Shown here piece after piece: positions 17,242-26,123 of a stretch of DNA of 64,000 nucleotides. Source of the DNA: Streptomyces sp. CNH099 (GTDB lineage Bacteria > Actinomycetota > Actinomycetes > Streptomycetales > Streptomycetaceae); assembly GCA_000514715.1 (NCBI GenBank), contig KI911459.1, positions 491,594 through 555,593 on the forward strand, in the 5' to 3' direction. A model generated the notes under the pieces. That model saw only the letters and a program-made list of their open reading frames with translations. It ran no database searches and had not been told where the DNA came from. The position numbers and the translations under genes are program-made. Positions within the stretch are counted from its first letter, which is position 1; the number at the start of each line of letters is the position of its first letter.

Positions 17242-18203
17242 CCGACACCGTGAGCACGGCGGGCCCGGCGAGGCCCGTACGCGCACGCCGCCGCATCCCC
17301 GTCCGCAGCCCGCACCAGGCCGCGAAGGCCAATGCCACGCGCCGCATGGGCGGCCCGCTCGCCGGCGTCCCCTGGGCGCTGCCGGCGCTCGCCCTCGTCG
17401 GCGTCCTGCTCATCTACCCGTTCTTCCGCAGCATCTACGGCAGCTTCTTCGAGGACAACGGCTTCACCAGCAGCTTCACCGGGCTCGACAACTACACCCG
17501 GCTCGCCGACGACCCGATCTTCGGCCGGTCGCTGCTGAACACCTTCCTGTGGGTCGCGGGCACCCTGGTGCTGCCCGTCGCCGTGGGCCTCGCCATCGCC
17601 GTCGCCACCCACCGGATGCGCCTGGGCTGGCTCGCCCAGCTCGTCATCGTGCTGCCGTTCGCGATCTCCGGCGTCGCCACCGCCGCGCTGTGGCGCTTCA
17701 TCCTCAACACCGACGGCGCACTCAACGAGGTGCTGCGCGGCGTCGGCCTCGGCTCCTGGGCGCAGGGCTGGCTGCTGGAGTGGCCGCAGAACACCCTGTC
17801 GATGATCGTCGCCAGCACCTGGCAGGCCACCGGCCTCAACGTCGTCCTCTTCGCCATCGGCCTGCGCGCCATCCCGAAGGAGACGGTCGAGGCCGCCGAG
17901 CTGGACGGCGCCCGGGGCTGGCGGATGTTCCGGTACATCACCCTGCCGCAGCTGCGCGCCGTGACGGTCGTGGTCATCGGCATGGCCATCGTCAACAGCC
18001 TGAAGGCGTTCGACATGGTCTGGGCGCTCACCCAGGGCGGCCCCTCGCGCAGCTCCGAGACGCTGGCGCTGACCATGTACCGCGAGGCGTTCCGCCTCTT
18101 CCACGTCGGCTACGGATCGGCCATCGCGCTCGTGCTGTCCGTGATCGTCGTCGCGTCCTCGTGGGCCTACCTGCGCCGCCAGATGCCCGGCGCCAAGGAC
18201 TGA
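17238..18203 (+). CDS. Sugar ABC transporter permease (MalF/UgpA type)
   Basis: A 321-aa permease beginning at ATG 17238, which overlaps the binding-protein stop. A basic N-terminal tail of about 45 residues precedes six predicted membrane helices. A TGLDNYTRL motif follows the first periplasmic region, as in MalF-like permeases. The EAA coupling loop is VEAAELDGARGWRMFRYITLPQLR near residues 217-240. Together with the next gene it forms a CUT1 heterodimeric channel. No dedicated ATPase is encoded in the operon, so a shared MsiK-type ATPase elsewhere probably energises it, as is known in Streptomyces. Confidence 0.9.
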   Translation: MTDTVSTAGPARPVRARRRIPVRSPHQAAKANATRRMGGPLAGVPWALPALALVGVLLIYPFFRSIYGSFFEDNGFTSSFTGLDNYTRLADDPIFGRSLLNTFLWVAGTLVLPVAVGLAIAVATHRMRLGWLAQLVIVLPFAISGVATAALWRFILNTDGALNEVLRGVGLGSWAQGWLLEWPQNTLSMIVASTWQATGLNVVLFAIGLRAIPKETVEAAELDGARGWRMFRYITLPQLRAVTVVVIGMAIVNSLKAFDMVWALTQGGPSRSSETLALTMYREAFRLFHVGYGSAIALVLSVIVVASSWAYLRRQMPGAKD

Positions 18204-18217
18204 GAGGAGACACCGAC

Positions 18218-19030
18218 ATGGGACGCCACATGCGCAACCTCTTCGTCGCCGGCTGCGTGCTGCTCTGGCTGCTGCCGCTCTACCTGCTGGTCGTCAACTC
18301 CCTCACCCCGGCGGACGAGTACACCGGCTCGGTGGACTGGACCCCGCAGGGCTTCGCGTTCTTCGACAACCTGGAAAGCGCCTGGGTCGACGCCGGCATC
18401 GGCGACAGCTTCGGCAGCTCGATGCTGTACGCCGTGGTGTGCGGCGCCGTCGCCGTGCTGGTCGCCGCCATGGCCGCGTTCGCGGTCATCGTGCTGCCGA
18501 TCCCCAGGCCCGCCCTGTGGTTCTGGGTGATCTTCTCCGGGACGCTCTTCCCGCTGCAGATCTTCCTCGCGCCGCTGTTCGGCATGTACGCCGACGCCAA
18601 CCTCTACGACTCCCGCCTGGGCCTCATGCTCGTCTACGCGGCCTGGGCCGTCCCGTTCGCGTTCTTCCTCATCCGCAACCAGATGACGACGATGCCGCCG
18701 GAACTCACCGAGGCGGCGATGATCGACGGGGCGTCCATGCGCCGCATCTTCTGGCGCATCCACGTGCCGCTGATGCGCTCCGGGCTCGGCGCCGCGTTCA
18801 TCTTCCAGTTCACCGCCGTCTGGAACGACCTGCTGTTCGGCATCACGCTCAGCCGCAGCCCCGAGATCCAGCCGGTGATGGCCACCCTCAACTCGCTCAA
18901 CCAGGCGTACAGCTCCGCGGGACCGCCGGTGGTCCTCGCCGGCGCGCTCGTCGTCTCGCTGCCCACCCTCCTCGTCTTCCTGGTGTTCCGCGGCCTGTTC
19001 CTCCGCGGCATCACCGCCTCCGCCCGCTGA
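18218..19030 (+). CDS. Sugar ABC transporter permease (MalG/UgpE type)
   Basis: A 270-aa second permease. ATG 18218 follows GAGGAGA at 18203-18209, which begins on the stop codon of the first permease. Six hydrophobic segments are visible. The N-terminal VVNSLTPADEY motif is typical of MalG-type subunits. The EAA loop reads LTEAAMIDGASMRRIFWRIHVPLMR, and PLFGMYADANLYDSRLGLML is another family pattern. It is the CUT1 partner of the preceding permease. The operon continues after 59 bases with the GH38 gene. Confidence 0.9.
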   Translation: MGRHMRNLFVAGCVLLWLLPLYLLVVNSLTPADEYTGSVDWTPQGFAFFDNLESAWVDAGIGDSFGSSMLYAVVCGAVAVLVAAMAAFAVIVLPIPRPALWFWVIFSGTLFPLQIFLAPLFGMYADANLYDSRLGLMLVYAAWAVPFAFFLIRNQMTTMPPELTEAAMIDGASMRRIFWRIHVPLMRSGLGAAFIFQFTAVWNDLLFGITLSRSPEIQPVMATLNSLNQAYSSAGPPVVLAGALVVSLPTLLVFLVFRGLFLRGITASAR

Positions 19031-19089
19031 CCGAAGCACCGACGACCCCACCCGCCCGCGCCGCGGCGGGAGAGTACGGAGACCACCGC

Positions 19090-22000
19090 ATGACCACACG
19101 GGCCCTCGTCAAGACCACCGACTGGGACAACGACCGCATCCGCGACAGCCTGCGCGGCAGCGTCGTCACCGCCGAGGGCGGCCTCGCCGGCACCGCCCTG
19201 CGCCTGACGCAGGAGCCGCTGCTCAAGCACGCCGACGGCGGCGGGCTGGTGCAGAGCCTGCGCGTCGAGGCCGCCGACGGCGCCGCCCTGCCCGCCGGCC
19301 TGGCGGCCGGCTTCGTCGTACGCACCGAATCCGGCGCCGCGCTGCCCGTCGCCACGGAGCCGGGCCCCGGCGGCTCCGTACGGCTGCTGCTGCCCGCCGT
19401 CGACACCGCCCAGGGGATCACCGTCGGCCTGCGCGACGGCGCCGGCGCCGAGGCCGGCGCCGGCATCGCGCTGACGCTCACCCCCCAGCGGCGGTGGACC
19501 GTCCACCTCGTCCACCACTCCCACCTCGACATCGGCTACACCGACCCCCAGGGCCGCGTCCTCGCCGAGCACCTGTCGTTCCTCGACTCCTGCCTGGAAC
19601 TCACCCGCGCCACCGACGACTGGCCCGCCGAGTCGCGGTTCCGCTGGTGCGTGGAGTCCCTGTGGTCCTTCCGGCAGTGGGCCGACGCCCGCCCCGCCGA
19701 GCAGGTCGAGGAGTTCGTACGGCGCGTGCGCGAGGGCCGTATCGAGCTGACCGCGATGCCGTTCAACCTGCACACCGAGACGTGCTCCACCGACGAGCTG
19801 CACGAACTGCTGCGGCTCGCCCACGAGGTACGCGACGAGCACGGCGTCGAGTTCACCTCCGCGATGCAGACCGACGTGCCCGGCGCCGTCGTCGGCCTCG
19901 TCGACGCGCTCGCCGCCGCCGGCGTGAAGTACCTGTCCGTCGCCCACAACTGGGCCGGCCGCTCCGTGCCGCACCTCGTCGGCGGCGAGAAGCTCCCCCG
20001 GCTGTTCCGCTGGCGCGCGCCCAGCGGCAACAGCATCCTCGTCTGGGTCACCGACACCCCGCACGGCCTGGCCTACATGGAGGGCCCGCTGCTCGGCTTC
20101 GACACCGACTACACCAGCGTCGACGACCTGCTGCCCGCGTACCTCACCGCGCTGGCCGGCAACCCGTACCCGTACCGCGGCGGGATCTTCGGCTGGGCCA
20201 TGGACGACGCCGACGTCACGCGCGAGCCGTACCCGTGGGACATCCTGCACCTGCGCGTGCAGGGCAAGTTCGGCGACAACGCCCCGCCGCGGCGGATCAT
20301 CGCCGACACCGTCCGCCGCTGGAACGAGACCTGGGCCTACCCGCAGCTCCGGCTCTCCCGCAACGAGGACTTCTTCACCGACGCCGAAGCCCGCCTCGGC
20401 GACGAGATACGGACCTTCGAGGGCGACTGGACCGACTGGTGGGTCGACGGCGTCGGCTCCGGCGCCCGCCCGCTGTCCCTGGCCCGCACCGCGCAGGCCA
20501 CCGTCGCCGACGCCCAGACCCTCGGCACCTTCGCCGGCATCCTCGGCGCCGCCGGCGCCGCCGACGACAGCCGCGACGCCGCCCCCGTCTACGAGGCCGT
20601 GTCCCTCTTCGACGAGCACACCTGGGGCGCCGGCGACCCCTGGACCCACGGGGACCACGGCGGCCACAGCGGCGAGGAGCAGTGGCACTGGAAGTACGGC
20701 CAGGCGCTGCGCGCGTACGACGGCGGCAACTCCCTGCTCGACCGGGCCCGCGCCCGTCTCGGGCAGCGGCTCGCGAGCGCGCCCGGCGCCGTGTCCTACC
20801 ACATCGTCAACACCTGCTCCTGGGCCCGCAGCGACGTCGTACGCATCTTCCTGCCGGAGAGCAGCGTGCCGCTGCAGCAGCGCGTCGCCGTCCGCGACGC
20901 CCGCACCGGCGAGCCGCTGCGGCACGAGGAGCGGCCGCAGGTCAACGACGACCACCGGGACGCGGGCCGCTTCCTGCTGGTGCGCGTCGACGGCGTGCCG
21001 CCCGCCGGCTCCGTCCGCCTCGACGTCGTCGCCCAGGACGCCGACGACGGCACGGCCGACGGCGCGGGCAGCGTGCTGAAGGCCGCCACCGGCTGGAACC
21101 CCACCGGCGGCACCGAACAGGACGACCCCGCCGAGACCGCCGCAGCCGCGCACGCCAGGACCGACCCCACGCTGCTGGAGAACGAGCACCTCGCGGTGCG
21201 CGTCGACCTCGCCCGCGCCTGCATCGCCTCCGTCGTCGACAAGGCCACCGGGCGCGAACTCGTCCGCGGAGGCGACGCGGGCGCGGCCGTCGGCTTCAAC
21301 GCCTACCTCCACGACAGCTACACCACCGCCGGCGGCTTCAACCACAACTCCAGCCGCACCACCGGCTCCGACCGCCTGGAGCACCTCGGCAACCGCGCCG
21401 TCGCCCCGCCCGCCGCGCTCGTCGCCCGCACGTCCACCGCCACCGCCGAGACCCTCACCTACGAGACCCGCCCCGCCGGCGCCAACCGGGTGCGCACCAC
21501 GCTGACGCTGCCGCACGGCACCGCCCGCCTCGACATCGACAACCGCGTCGACAAGGACGCCACCCTCGGCAAGGAGAGCGCCTACTTCGCCTTCCCCTTC
21601 GCCTTCGCGGCGCCCACCGTGCGCATGGAGGCCACCGGCGGCGCCACCGGCACCGGCCTGCCCGTCATCCCCGGCTCAGCCCGGCACATGCGGGCCGTAC
21701 GCCGCTGGGTGACGCTCGCCGAGGACGGCTTCGCGGTCGCCTGGGCCACGCAGGACGCGCCGCTGGTGCAGTTCGGGAACATCGCGCTGCCGTACGCGCC
21801 GTTCCCGAAGACGATGGGCCGCGACGAGCCCGCCACCGTCTTCTCCTGGATCCACAACAACCTGTGGGACACCAACTTCCCCAGCGAGCAGGGCTTCGAG
21901 TTCACGTTCCGCTACAGCCTCGCCTGCGGCCCCGCCGACGGCACGCTCGGCGCGCGGACGGCCGCCGCCCTCAGCCGCCCGCTGCACGCCGTCCGGGCCC

Positions 22001-22311
22001 GCGCCCCGCACGCCGCAGGCCCCGCGGTCGCCGACGGGCTGGCCTTCGCCGAGGTCGGCGACCCGCGGGTGCGGCTCGTCGGCGCCACCACCCCCGGCGG
22101 GGAAGCCGGCGACGGCGCCGTGCTGCTGCGGCTGCAGTCCTTCGCCGAGGAGCCCGTGGCCTGCCCCGTACGCGCCCTCTTCCCCGTCACCGGGGCCCGG
22201 CTCGCCGACTACCTCGGCCGCCCGGGCGACGACCTGCCGGTACGGGACGGAGAGGTCACCGTCGACCTCCCCGCCCTCGGCACGACCGCGGTGCTCTTCC
22301 GGCGCCGCTGA
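19090..22311 (+). CDS. GH38 alpha-mannosidase-like glycoside hydrolase
   Basis: A 1073-aa enzyme, ATG 19090. No signal peptide is visible, so it acts on imported glycans in the cytoplasm. The GH38 catalytic domain begins with HHSHLDIGYTD near residues 141-151, giving zinc ligands His and Asp. The probable catalytic nucleophile is Asp of MQTDVPG near residue 261. AHNWAGRSVPHLVGG and WAMDDADVTREPYPWD follow. The C-terminal half has beta-rich mannosidase middle and C-domains (SYHIVNTCSWARSD, ENEHLAVRVDL). The family hydrolyses alpha-mannosides. The neighbouring isomerase-like and kinase genes would process the released mannose. Exact linkage specificity cannot be read from sequence. Confidence 0.86.
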   Translation: MTTRALVKTTDWDNDRIRDSLRGSVVTAEGGLAGTALRLTQEPLLKHADGGGLVQSLRVEAADGAALPAGLAAGFVVRTESGAALPVATEPGPGGSVRLLLPAVDTAQGITVGLRDGAGAEAGAGIALTLTPQRRWTVHLVHHSHLDIGYTDPQGRVLAEHLSFLDSCLELTRATDDWPAESRFRWCVESLWSFRQWADARPAEQVEEFVRRVREGRIELTAMPFNLHTETCSTDELHELLRLAHEVRDEHGVEFTSAMQTDVPGAVVGLVDALAAAGVKYLSVAHNWAGRSVPHLVGGEKLPRLFRWRAPSGNSILVWVTDTPHGLAYMEGPLLGFDTDYTSVDDLLPAYLTALAGNPYPYRGGIFGWAMDDADVTREPYPWDILHLRVQGKFGDNAPPRRIIADTVRRWNETWAYPQLRLSRNEDFFTDAEARLGDEIRTFEGDWTDWWVDGVGSGARPLSLARTAQATVADAQTLGTFAGILGAAGAADDSRDAAPVYEAVSLFDEHTWGAGDPWTHGDHGGHSGEEQWHWKYGQALRAYDGGNSLLDRARARLGQRLASAPGAVSYHIVNTCSWARSDVVRIFLPESSVPLQQRVAVRDARTGEPLRHEERPQVNDDHRDAGRFLLVRVDGVPPAGSVRLDVVAQDADDGTADGAGSVLKAATGWNPTGGTEQDDPAETAAAAHARTDPTLLENEHLAVRVDLARACIASVVDKATGRELVRGGDAGAAVGFNAYLHDSYTTAGGFNHNSSRTTGSDRLEHLGNRAVAPPAALVARTSTATAETLTYETRPAGANRVRTTLTLPHGTARLDIDNRVDKDATLGKESAYFAFPFAFAAPTVRMEATGGATGTGLPVIPGSARHMRAVRRWVTLAEDGFAVAWATQDAPLVQFGNIALPYAPFPKTMGRDEPATVFSWIHNNLWDTNFPSEQGFEFTFRYSLACGPADGTLGARTAAALSRPLHAVRARAPHAAGPAVADGLAFAEVGDPRVRLVGATTPGGEAGDGAVLLRLQSFAEEPVACPVRALFPVTGARLADYLGRPGDDLPVRDGEVTVDLPALGTTAVLFRRR

Positions 22312-22331
22312 ACACATCCGAAGGAGACTGC

Positions 22332-24044
22332 GTGTACCGGCTCGACCCGCGCTACGCACCCGCCCCGCCGGCCGTCCTCACCACCGGCTGGCGGGCCGTG
22401 GCGGCGGAACTCCCCCACAGCCCGGCGGTGGTGGCCGTCGAGGGCCCCCCGGCCGCGGACTGGGACGCCCTCGCCGGCCGCCTCCGGCGCGAGCTGACCG
22501 CCCGCGGCACGGCGGTGACCCTGCTCGACGTACGGCGCCACTACGCGCCCCCCGGGACGGTCAGGCGCCGCACCGAGCGGCCCGGGGACGCCGCCGACCC
22601 GCACTACTGCAAGCTCGCCCAGAACCCCCTCGGCGACCTCTTCGACACCCCGCCCGGCGCCCCCCGCCCCGCCACCGGGCTGCTGCTGGTCTACGGGCCG
22701 GGCGCCGCCGTCGTACCGCACGACGTGCTCTGGTACGCCGACGTGCCCAAGCGCTACGCCGAGGCCGCCGTCACCGCCGGCACCACCGGCGCCAACCTGG
22801 GCCTGCCCGGCGAACCCCCCACCCACCGGCGGCTGTTCTACGTCGACTGGCCGATGCTCGACCGCCACCGCGACGCGCTGGCCCGGCGCATCGACGGCTG
22901 GCTCGACGTCCAGGACCCCGACCACCCCGCCCACCTCGACGGCGACGGCCTGCGCAGCACCCTCGCCGGACTCGCCCGCCGGCCCGTCCGCACCCGCCCG
23001 TACTTCAACTCCACCCCCTGGGGCGGCCACTGGGCGCAGCGCGAGCTGGGCTTCAGCCCCGGCGCGCCCAACACCGCACTCGGCTACGAGCTGATCGCCC
23101 CCGAGGCCGGCATCCTCGTCGGCACCGGGCCGGACGCGCAGGCCGAGGTGCCGTTCCAGCTGATGTGCGTCCTCGCCCCCGAGGACGTCCTCGGCGCCGA
23201 CGTGCACGCCCGCTTCGGCACCTCGTTCCCCATCCGCTTCGACTACCTCGACACGGTCGACGGCGGCAACCTCTCGCTGCACTGCCACCCGCGGGAGGCG
23301 TACATGCGCGAGCGGTTCGGCTGGCCCTACACCCAGCACGAGACCTACTACATGACCCTCGGCGGCGCCGGCACCAAGGTCTACCTCGGGCTGCGCGAGG
23401 ACGCCGACACCGACCTGTTCCGCAAGGAGATCGAGGAGGCCGTCACCGACGCCGTGCCCATGGACCCCGAGGACCACGTGCTGGCCTTCCCGGGCGAGCA
23501 GGGGCAGCTGTTCCTGATCCCCGCCGGCACCCCGCACGCCAGCGGCGCCGGCAACCTCGTCCTGGAGATCAGCGCCACCCCCTACCTCTACAGCCTCCGC
23601 TTCTACGACTGGCTGCGGCCCGGCGCCGACGGCCACCCGCGGCCGCTGCCGTACGAGCACGGGCTGGCGAACCTCGACACCGCGCGGCGCGGCGCGGCCG
23701 TGGCGAGGGAGCTGGTCCAGGCGCCGCGCGCACTGCGCTCGGGACCCGGCTGGCGCGAGGAGCTGCTCGGCGCGCTCGACGAGATGTTCTACGAGGTCAG
23801 GAGGTACACCCTGGACGAAGGCGCCGAGGCGGACGACGACACCGAGGGCCGCTTCCACGTCCTCAACGTCGCCGAGGGCGAGGGTGTGACCGTGCACACC
23901 GAGGCCGGCCACACCCACGAACTGTCCTACGCCGAGACGCTGACGGTGCCCGCGGCCGTCGGCGGCTACCGGCTGACGGCCGCCGCCGGCGGCGGCCCGG
24001 TGCGGGTCGTGAAGGCCCTCGTCCGCAGGGCCGCCGACCGTTGA
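22332..24044 (+). CDS. Class I mannose-6-phosphate isomerase-like protein with kinase-like N-domain
   Basis: A 570-aa protein, GTG 22332 after AAGGAG. Residues about 30-210 resemble a uridine-kinase-like alpha/beta domain (VVAVEGPPAADWDALAGRL, LLDVRRHY), but the expected GxxxxGKS P-loop is absent. Residues about 220-470 form the cupin isomerase core with metal-binding candidates in LSLHCHPREAY, a Glu in QHETYYM, and IPAGTPHASG. A final beta-rich domain ends the protein. The core would convert mannose-6-phosphate to fructose-6-phosphate. It is placed between the mannosidase and a ROK sugar kinase, consistent with mannose use. The role of the N-domain is unknown. Confidence 0.75.
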   Translation: MYRLDPRYAPAPPAVLTTGWRAVAAELPHSPAVVAVEGPPAADWDALAGRLRRELTARGTAVTLLDVRRHYAPPGTVRRRTERPGDAADPHYCKLAQNPLGDLFDTPPGAPRPATGLLLVYGPGAAVVPHDVLWYADVPKRYAEAAVTAGTTGANLGLPGEPPTHRRLFYVDWPMLDRHRDALARRIDGWLDVQDPDHPAHLDGDGLRSTLAGLARRPVRTRPYFNSTPWGGHWAQRELGFSPGAPNTALGYELIAPEAGILVGTGPDAQAEVPFQLMCVLAPEDVLGADVHARFGTSFPIRFDYLDTVDGGNLSLHCHPREAYMRERFGWPYTQHETYYMTLGGAGTKVYLGLREDADTDLFRKEIEEAVTDAVPMDPEDHVLAFPGEQGQLFLIPAGTPHASGAGNLVLEISATPYLYSLRFYDWLRPGADGHPRPLPYEHGLANLDTARRGAAVARELVQAPRALRSGPGWREELLGALDEMFYEVRRYTLDEGAEADDDTEGRFHVLNVAEGEGVTVHTEAGHTHELSYAETLTVPAAVGGYRLTAAAGGGPVRVVKALVRRAADR

Positions 24045-24937
24045 TCCCCGTCCTGGAGATCGGCGGCACGCACGTCACCGCCGCGCTGGTCTCCCCGCGG
24101 ACCGCCGCCGTGGCCGCCCGCGTGCGGCGGCCGCTGGACGCGCAGGCCCGCGCCGGGGACATCCTCGGCGCGGTCCTGCGCTGCGCGCGCACCCTGCCGG
24201 CGGCCCCCGCGGGGGCGCGGTGGGGCGTGGCGGTGCCCGGGCCGTTCGACTACGCCAAGGGCGTCGCGCTCTTCGCGGGCGTCGGGAAGTTCGAGACGCT
24301 GTACGGGGTGGACGTGCGGGCGGCGCTGCTCGACGGGCTGCCGGGGGACCCGGCGGACGTCGCCTTCCGCAACGACGCGCACGCCTTCCTCGCCGGCGAG
24401 TGGACCGCGGGCGCCGCCCGCGGCCACACCCGCGCGGTGGGCATCACCCTGGGCACCGGGGTCGGCTCGGCGTTCCTCGCGGACGGCGCGCCGCGCACGT
24501 CGGGCCCGGGGGTGCCGCCGGAGGGCCGGATCGACCTGGCGCGGATCGACGGCCGACCGCTGGAGGACGTCGTCTCACGCCGGGCGATCCTGACCCGGTA
24601 CGCGGCCGGCGCGGACGTCGACGTGCGCGAGGTCGCGGCCCGGGCGCGGGCGGGCGAGGAGCCGGCCCGCCGGGTGCTCGACGCGGCGTTCGGGGCGCTC
24701 GGCGCGGAACTGGGCCCGCGGCTGGCGGCGTTCCGCGCCACGGCGCTGGTCGTCGGGGGCTCCATGGCGGAGTCCTGGGACCTGGTCGCGCCGCCCCTGA
24801 CCGCCGCTCTCGCCGCAGGCGGCTGGCCCCCCGCCGGCGGCCCGTCCCCGGGCGCACGCCGGCTGGCGCGCGCCGTGCTCGGCGAGGACGCCGGGCTGGT
24901 GGGGGCCGCCGCGGCCGTCGGAGGGGCCGCCGGCTGA
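24041..24937 (+). CDS. ROK-family sugar kinase
   Basis: A 298-aa ROK protein. TTG 24041 overlaps the preceding stop (TTGA). The phosphate-1 loop reads LEIGGTHVTAAL at the N-terminus, VAVPGPFDYAKGVA and a catalytic-type Asp in FRNDAHAFLAGEW near residue 110, and GITLGTGVGSAFL follow. VVGGSMAESWDLV marks the adenosine region. No N-terminal helix-turn-helix is present, so it is an enzyme rather than a repressor. The usual ROK CxCGxxGC zinc motif is missing, a notable deviation. In context it probably phosphorylates mannose for the isomerase-like neighbour. Confidence 0.82.
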   Translation: MIPVLEIGGTHVTAALVSPRTAAVAARVRRPLDAQARAGDILGAVLRCARTLPAAPAGARWGVAVPGPFDYAKGVALFAGVGKFETLYGVDVRAALLDGLPGDPADVAFRNDAHAFLAGEWTAGAARGHTRAVGITLGTGVGSAFLADGAPRTSGPGVPPEGRIDLARIDGRPLEDVVSRRAILTRYAAGADVDVREVAARARAGEEPARRVLDAAFGALGAELGPRLAAFRATALVVGGSMAESWDLVAPPLTAALAAGGWPPAGGPSPGARRLARAVLGEDAGLVGAAAAVGGAAG

Positions 24938-25309
24938 CGCCCGGCGGCGCCGGGGCGCCCCGCCGGCCGCTGGATCCGCCGCCTGTCCCGCCCGCCCGCC
25001 TGTCCCGTCCCCGGCACAGGCGAGCCCGGCCCCGGGGTGCGGTCCTCGGGACCGGGCTCCGGCGGCCGTCGGCCGAACCCTCGACGGCGACGGCCGCCCG
25101 CTACCGGCACGGCCGGGCGCGCACCAGATCCGCAGGCCCCGCCCGGCCTCACCGTATCCGCACACCGCGGCCCGCGTCACCGGGAAAACCGGCGCCGCTC
25201 CGCCCCGTCCCACTCCTCGGTCAGGCGCGTCACGTCCTCCGTCGCCGACGGGCCGCGCCCGCATCGTGCAAGCGGCATGCGGGAAGCGCGTCGGGCTTCG
25301 GAGGGAGGG

Positions 25310-25348
25310 ACCCGGTGAGCGGCAACACCCCTGAGCCGCCCACCGGGT
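25310..25348. terminator. Hairpin between convergent ROK kinase and amidase genes
   Basis: ACCCGGTG (25310-25317) and CACCGGGT (25341-25348) form perfect 8-bp arms, with further AGCGGC/GCCGCC pairing inside the loop. It lies 24 bases past the minus-strand amidase stop. The rest of 24938-25371 is GC-rich low-complexity DNA in which I see no convincing gene on either strand. Confidence 0.5.
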
Positions 25349-25371
25349 GTTCGCGGGCCCGGCGCCGGGCG

Positions 25372-25959
25372 TCAGGCGTTCCGCACCAGCCGCATGTACG
25401 TCGTCCAGTTCCAGTTCGGGCCGGGGTCGGTGTGGGTGGCGCCGGGGACCTCGTTGTGGCCGATGATGTGGGCGCGGGTGCGCGGGATGCCGTAGCGGTC
25501 GCAGATCGCCGCGGTCAGCTGCGCGGACCGCCGGTACATCACGTCCGTGAACCAGGCCGGCTGGTCCACCCAGCCCTCGTGCTCGATGCCGATGCTGCGG
25601 GTGTTGTAGTCCCAGTTCCCGGCGTGCCAGGCGATGTCCTTCTCGCGGACGAGCTGCCCGATGTAGCCGTCCGCCGAGGCGATGAGGTAGTGCGAGGACA
25701 CGTTGCGGCCGGGGTCCTGGAAGATGTCCACCGCGTCCTGGAAGTACTCCTGGGTCACGTGCACGACCACGAAGTCCACCGGGTACAGGGTCGGGCGGCC
25801 GGAGAGCGTGTAGTTGGAGGGGTCGGCCGGTATCCAGTGCGTGGGCGGGTACTGCGCCGCGTGCGCGGTGGCGGCGGCGAGGCCGCCGAGGCCGGCCGCC
25901 GCGGCGGTGGCGGCGGCGCCCTGGAGCAGTCGCCTGCGGGGGAGGTTCGCGAAGTCCAT
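25372..25959 (-). CDS. Tat-exported N-acetylmuramoyl-L-alanine amidase
   Basis: A compact 195-aa Amidase_2 enzyme, ATG 25959 after AGGAG. A twin-arginine signal (RRRLLQG, residues 8-14) followed by an Ala-rich segment predicts Tat export with cleavage near residue 34. Zinc ligands are likely H67 (VVHVT), H168 (IIGHNE) and D178 (HTDPGP). WHAGNWDYNTRSIGIEHEGW is the central substrate-cleft segment. It has only the catalytic domain, unlike the 663-aa amidase at the start of the window, with which it shares AWxAGNW and SIGxEHEG patterns. It would cut peptide stems from MurNAc in the wall. Confidence 0.9.
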   Translation of the reverse strand: MDFANLPRRRLLQGAAATAAAAGLGGLAAATAHAAQYPPTHWIPADPSNYTLSGRPTLYPVDFVVVHVTQEYFQDAVDIFQDPGRNVSSHYLIASADGYIGQLVREKDIAWHAGNWDYNTRSIGIEHEGWVDQPAWFTDVMYRRSAQLTAAICDRYGIPRTRAHIIGHNEVPGATHTDPGPNWNWTTYMRLVRNA

Positions 25960-26123
25960 GGGGCTCCTGACAGCGGAGGGACATTTGCGCGTACATGACA
26001 GTTCGGAACCCATCATGAGGACCTGACGCGCCCCTGCCAAGACACGGCCGGATCTGCCAATGGGCGGACCAAAGGCGGAGGTCGGAGCGGGGTGGGGCGC
26101 AGCGGCCGCCCGGCGCGCCCGGG

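Noticed and set aside
24938..25371. Short open frames in the 434-base gap between ROK kinase and amidase
   Set aside because: All are Arg/Pro/Gly-rich, have no proper ribosome-binding site and no recognisable motif.
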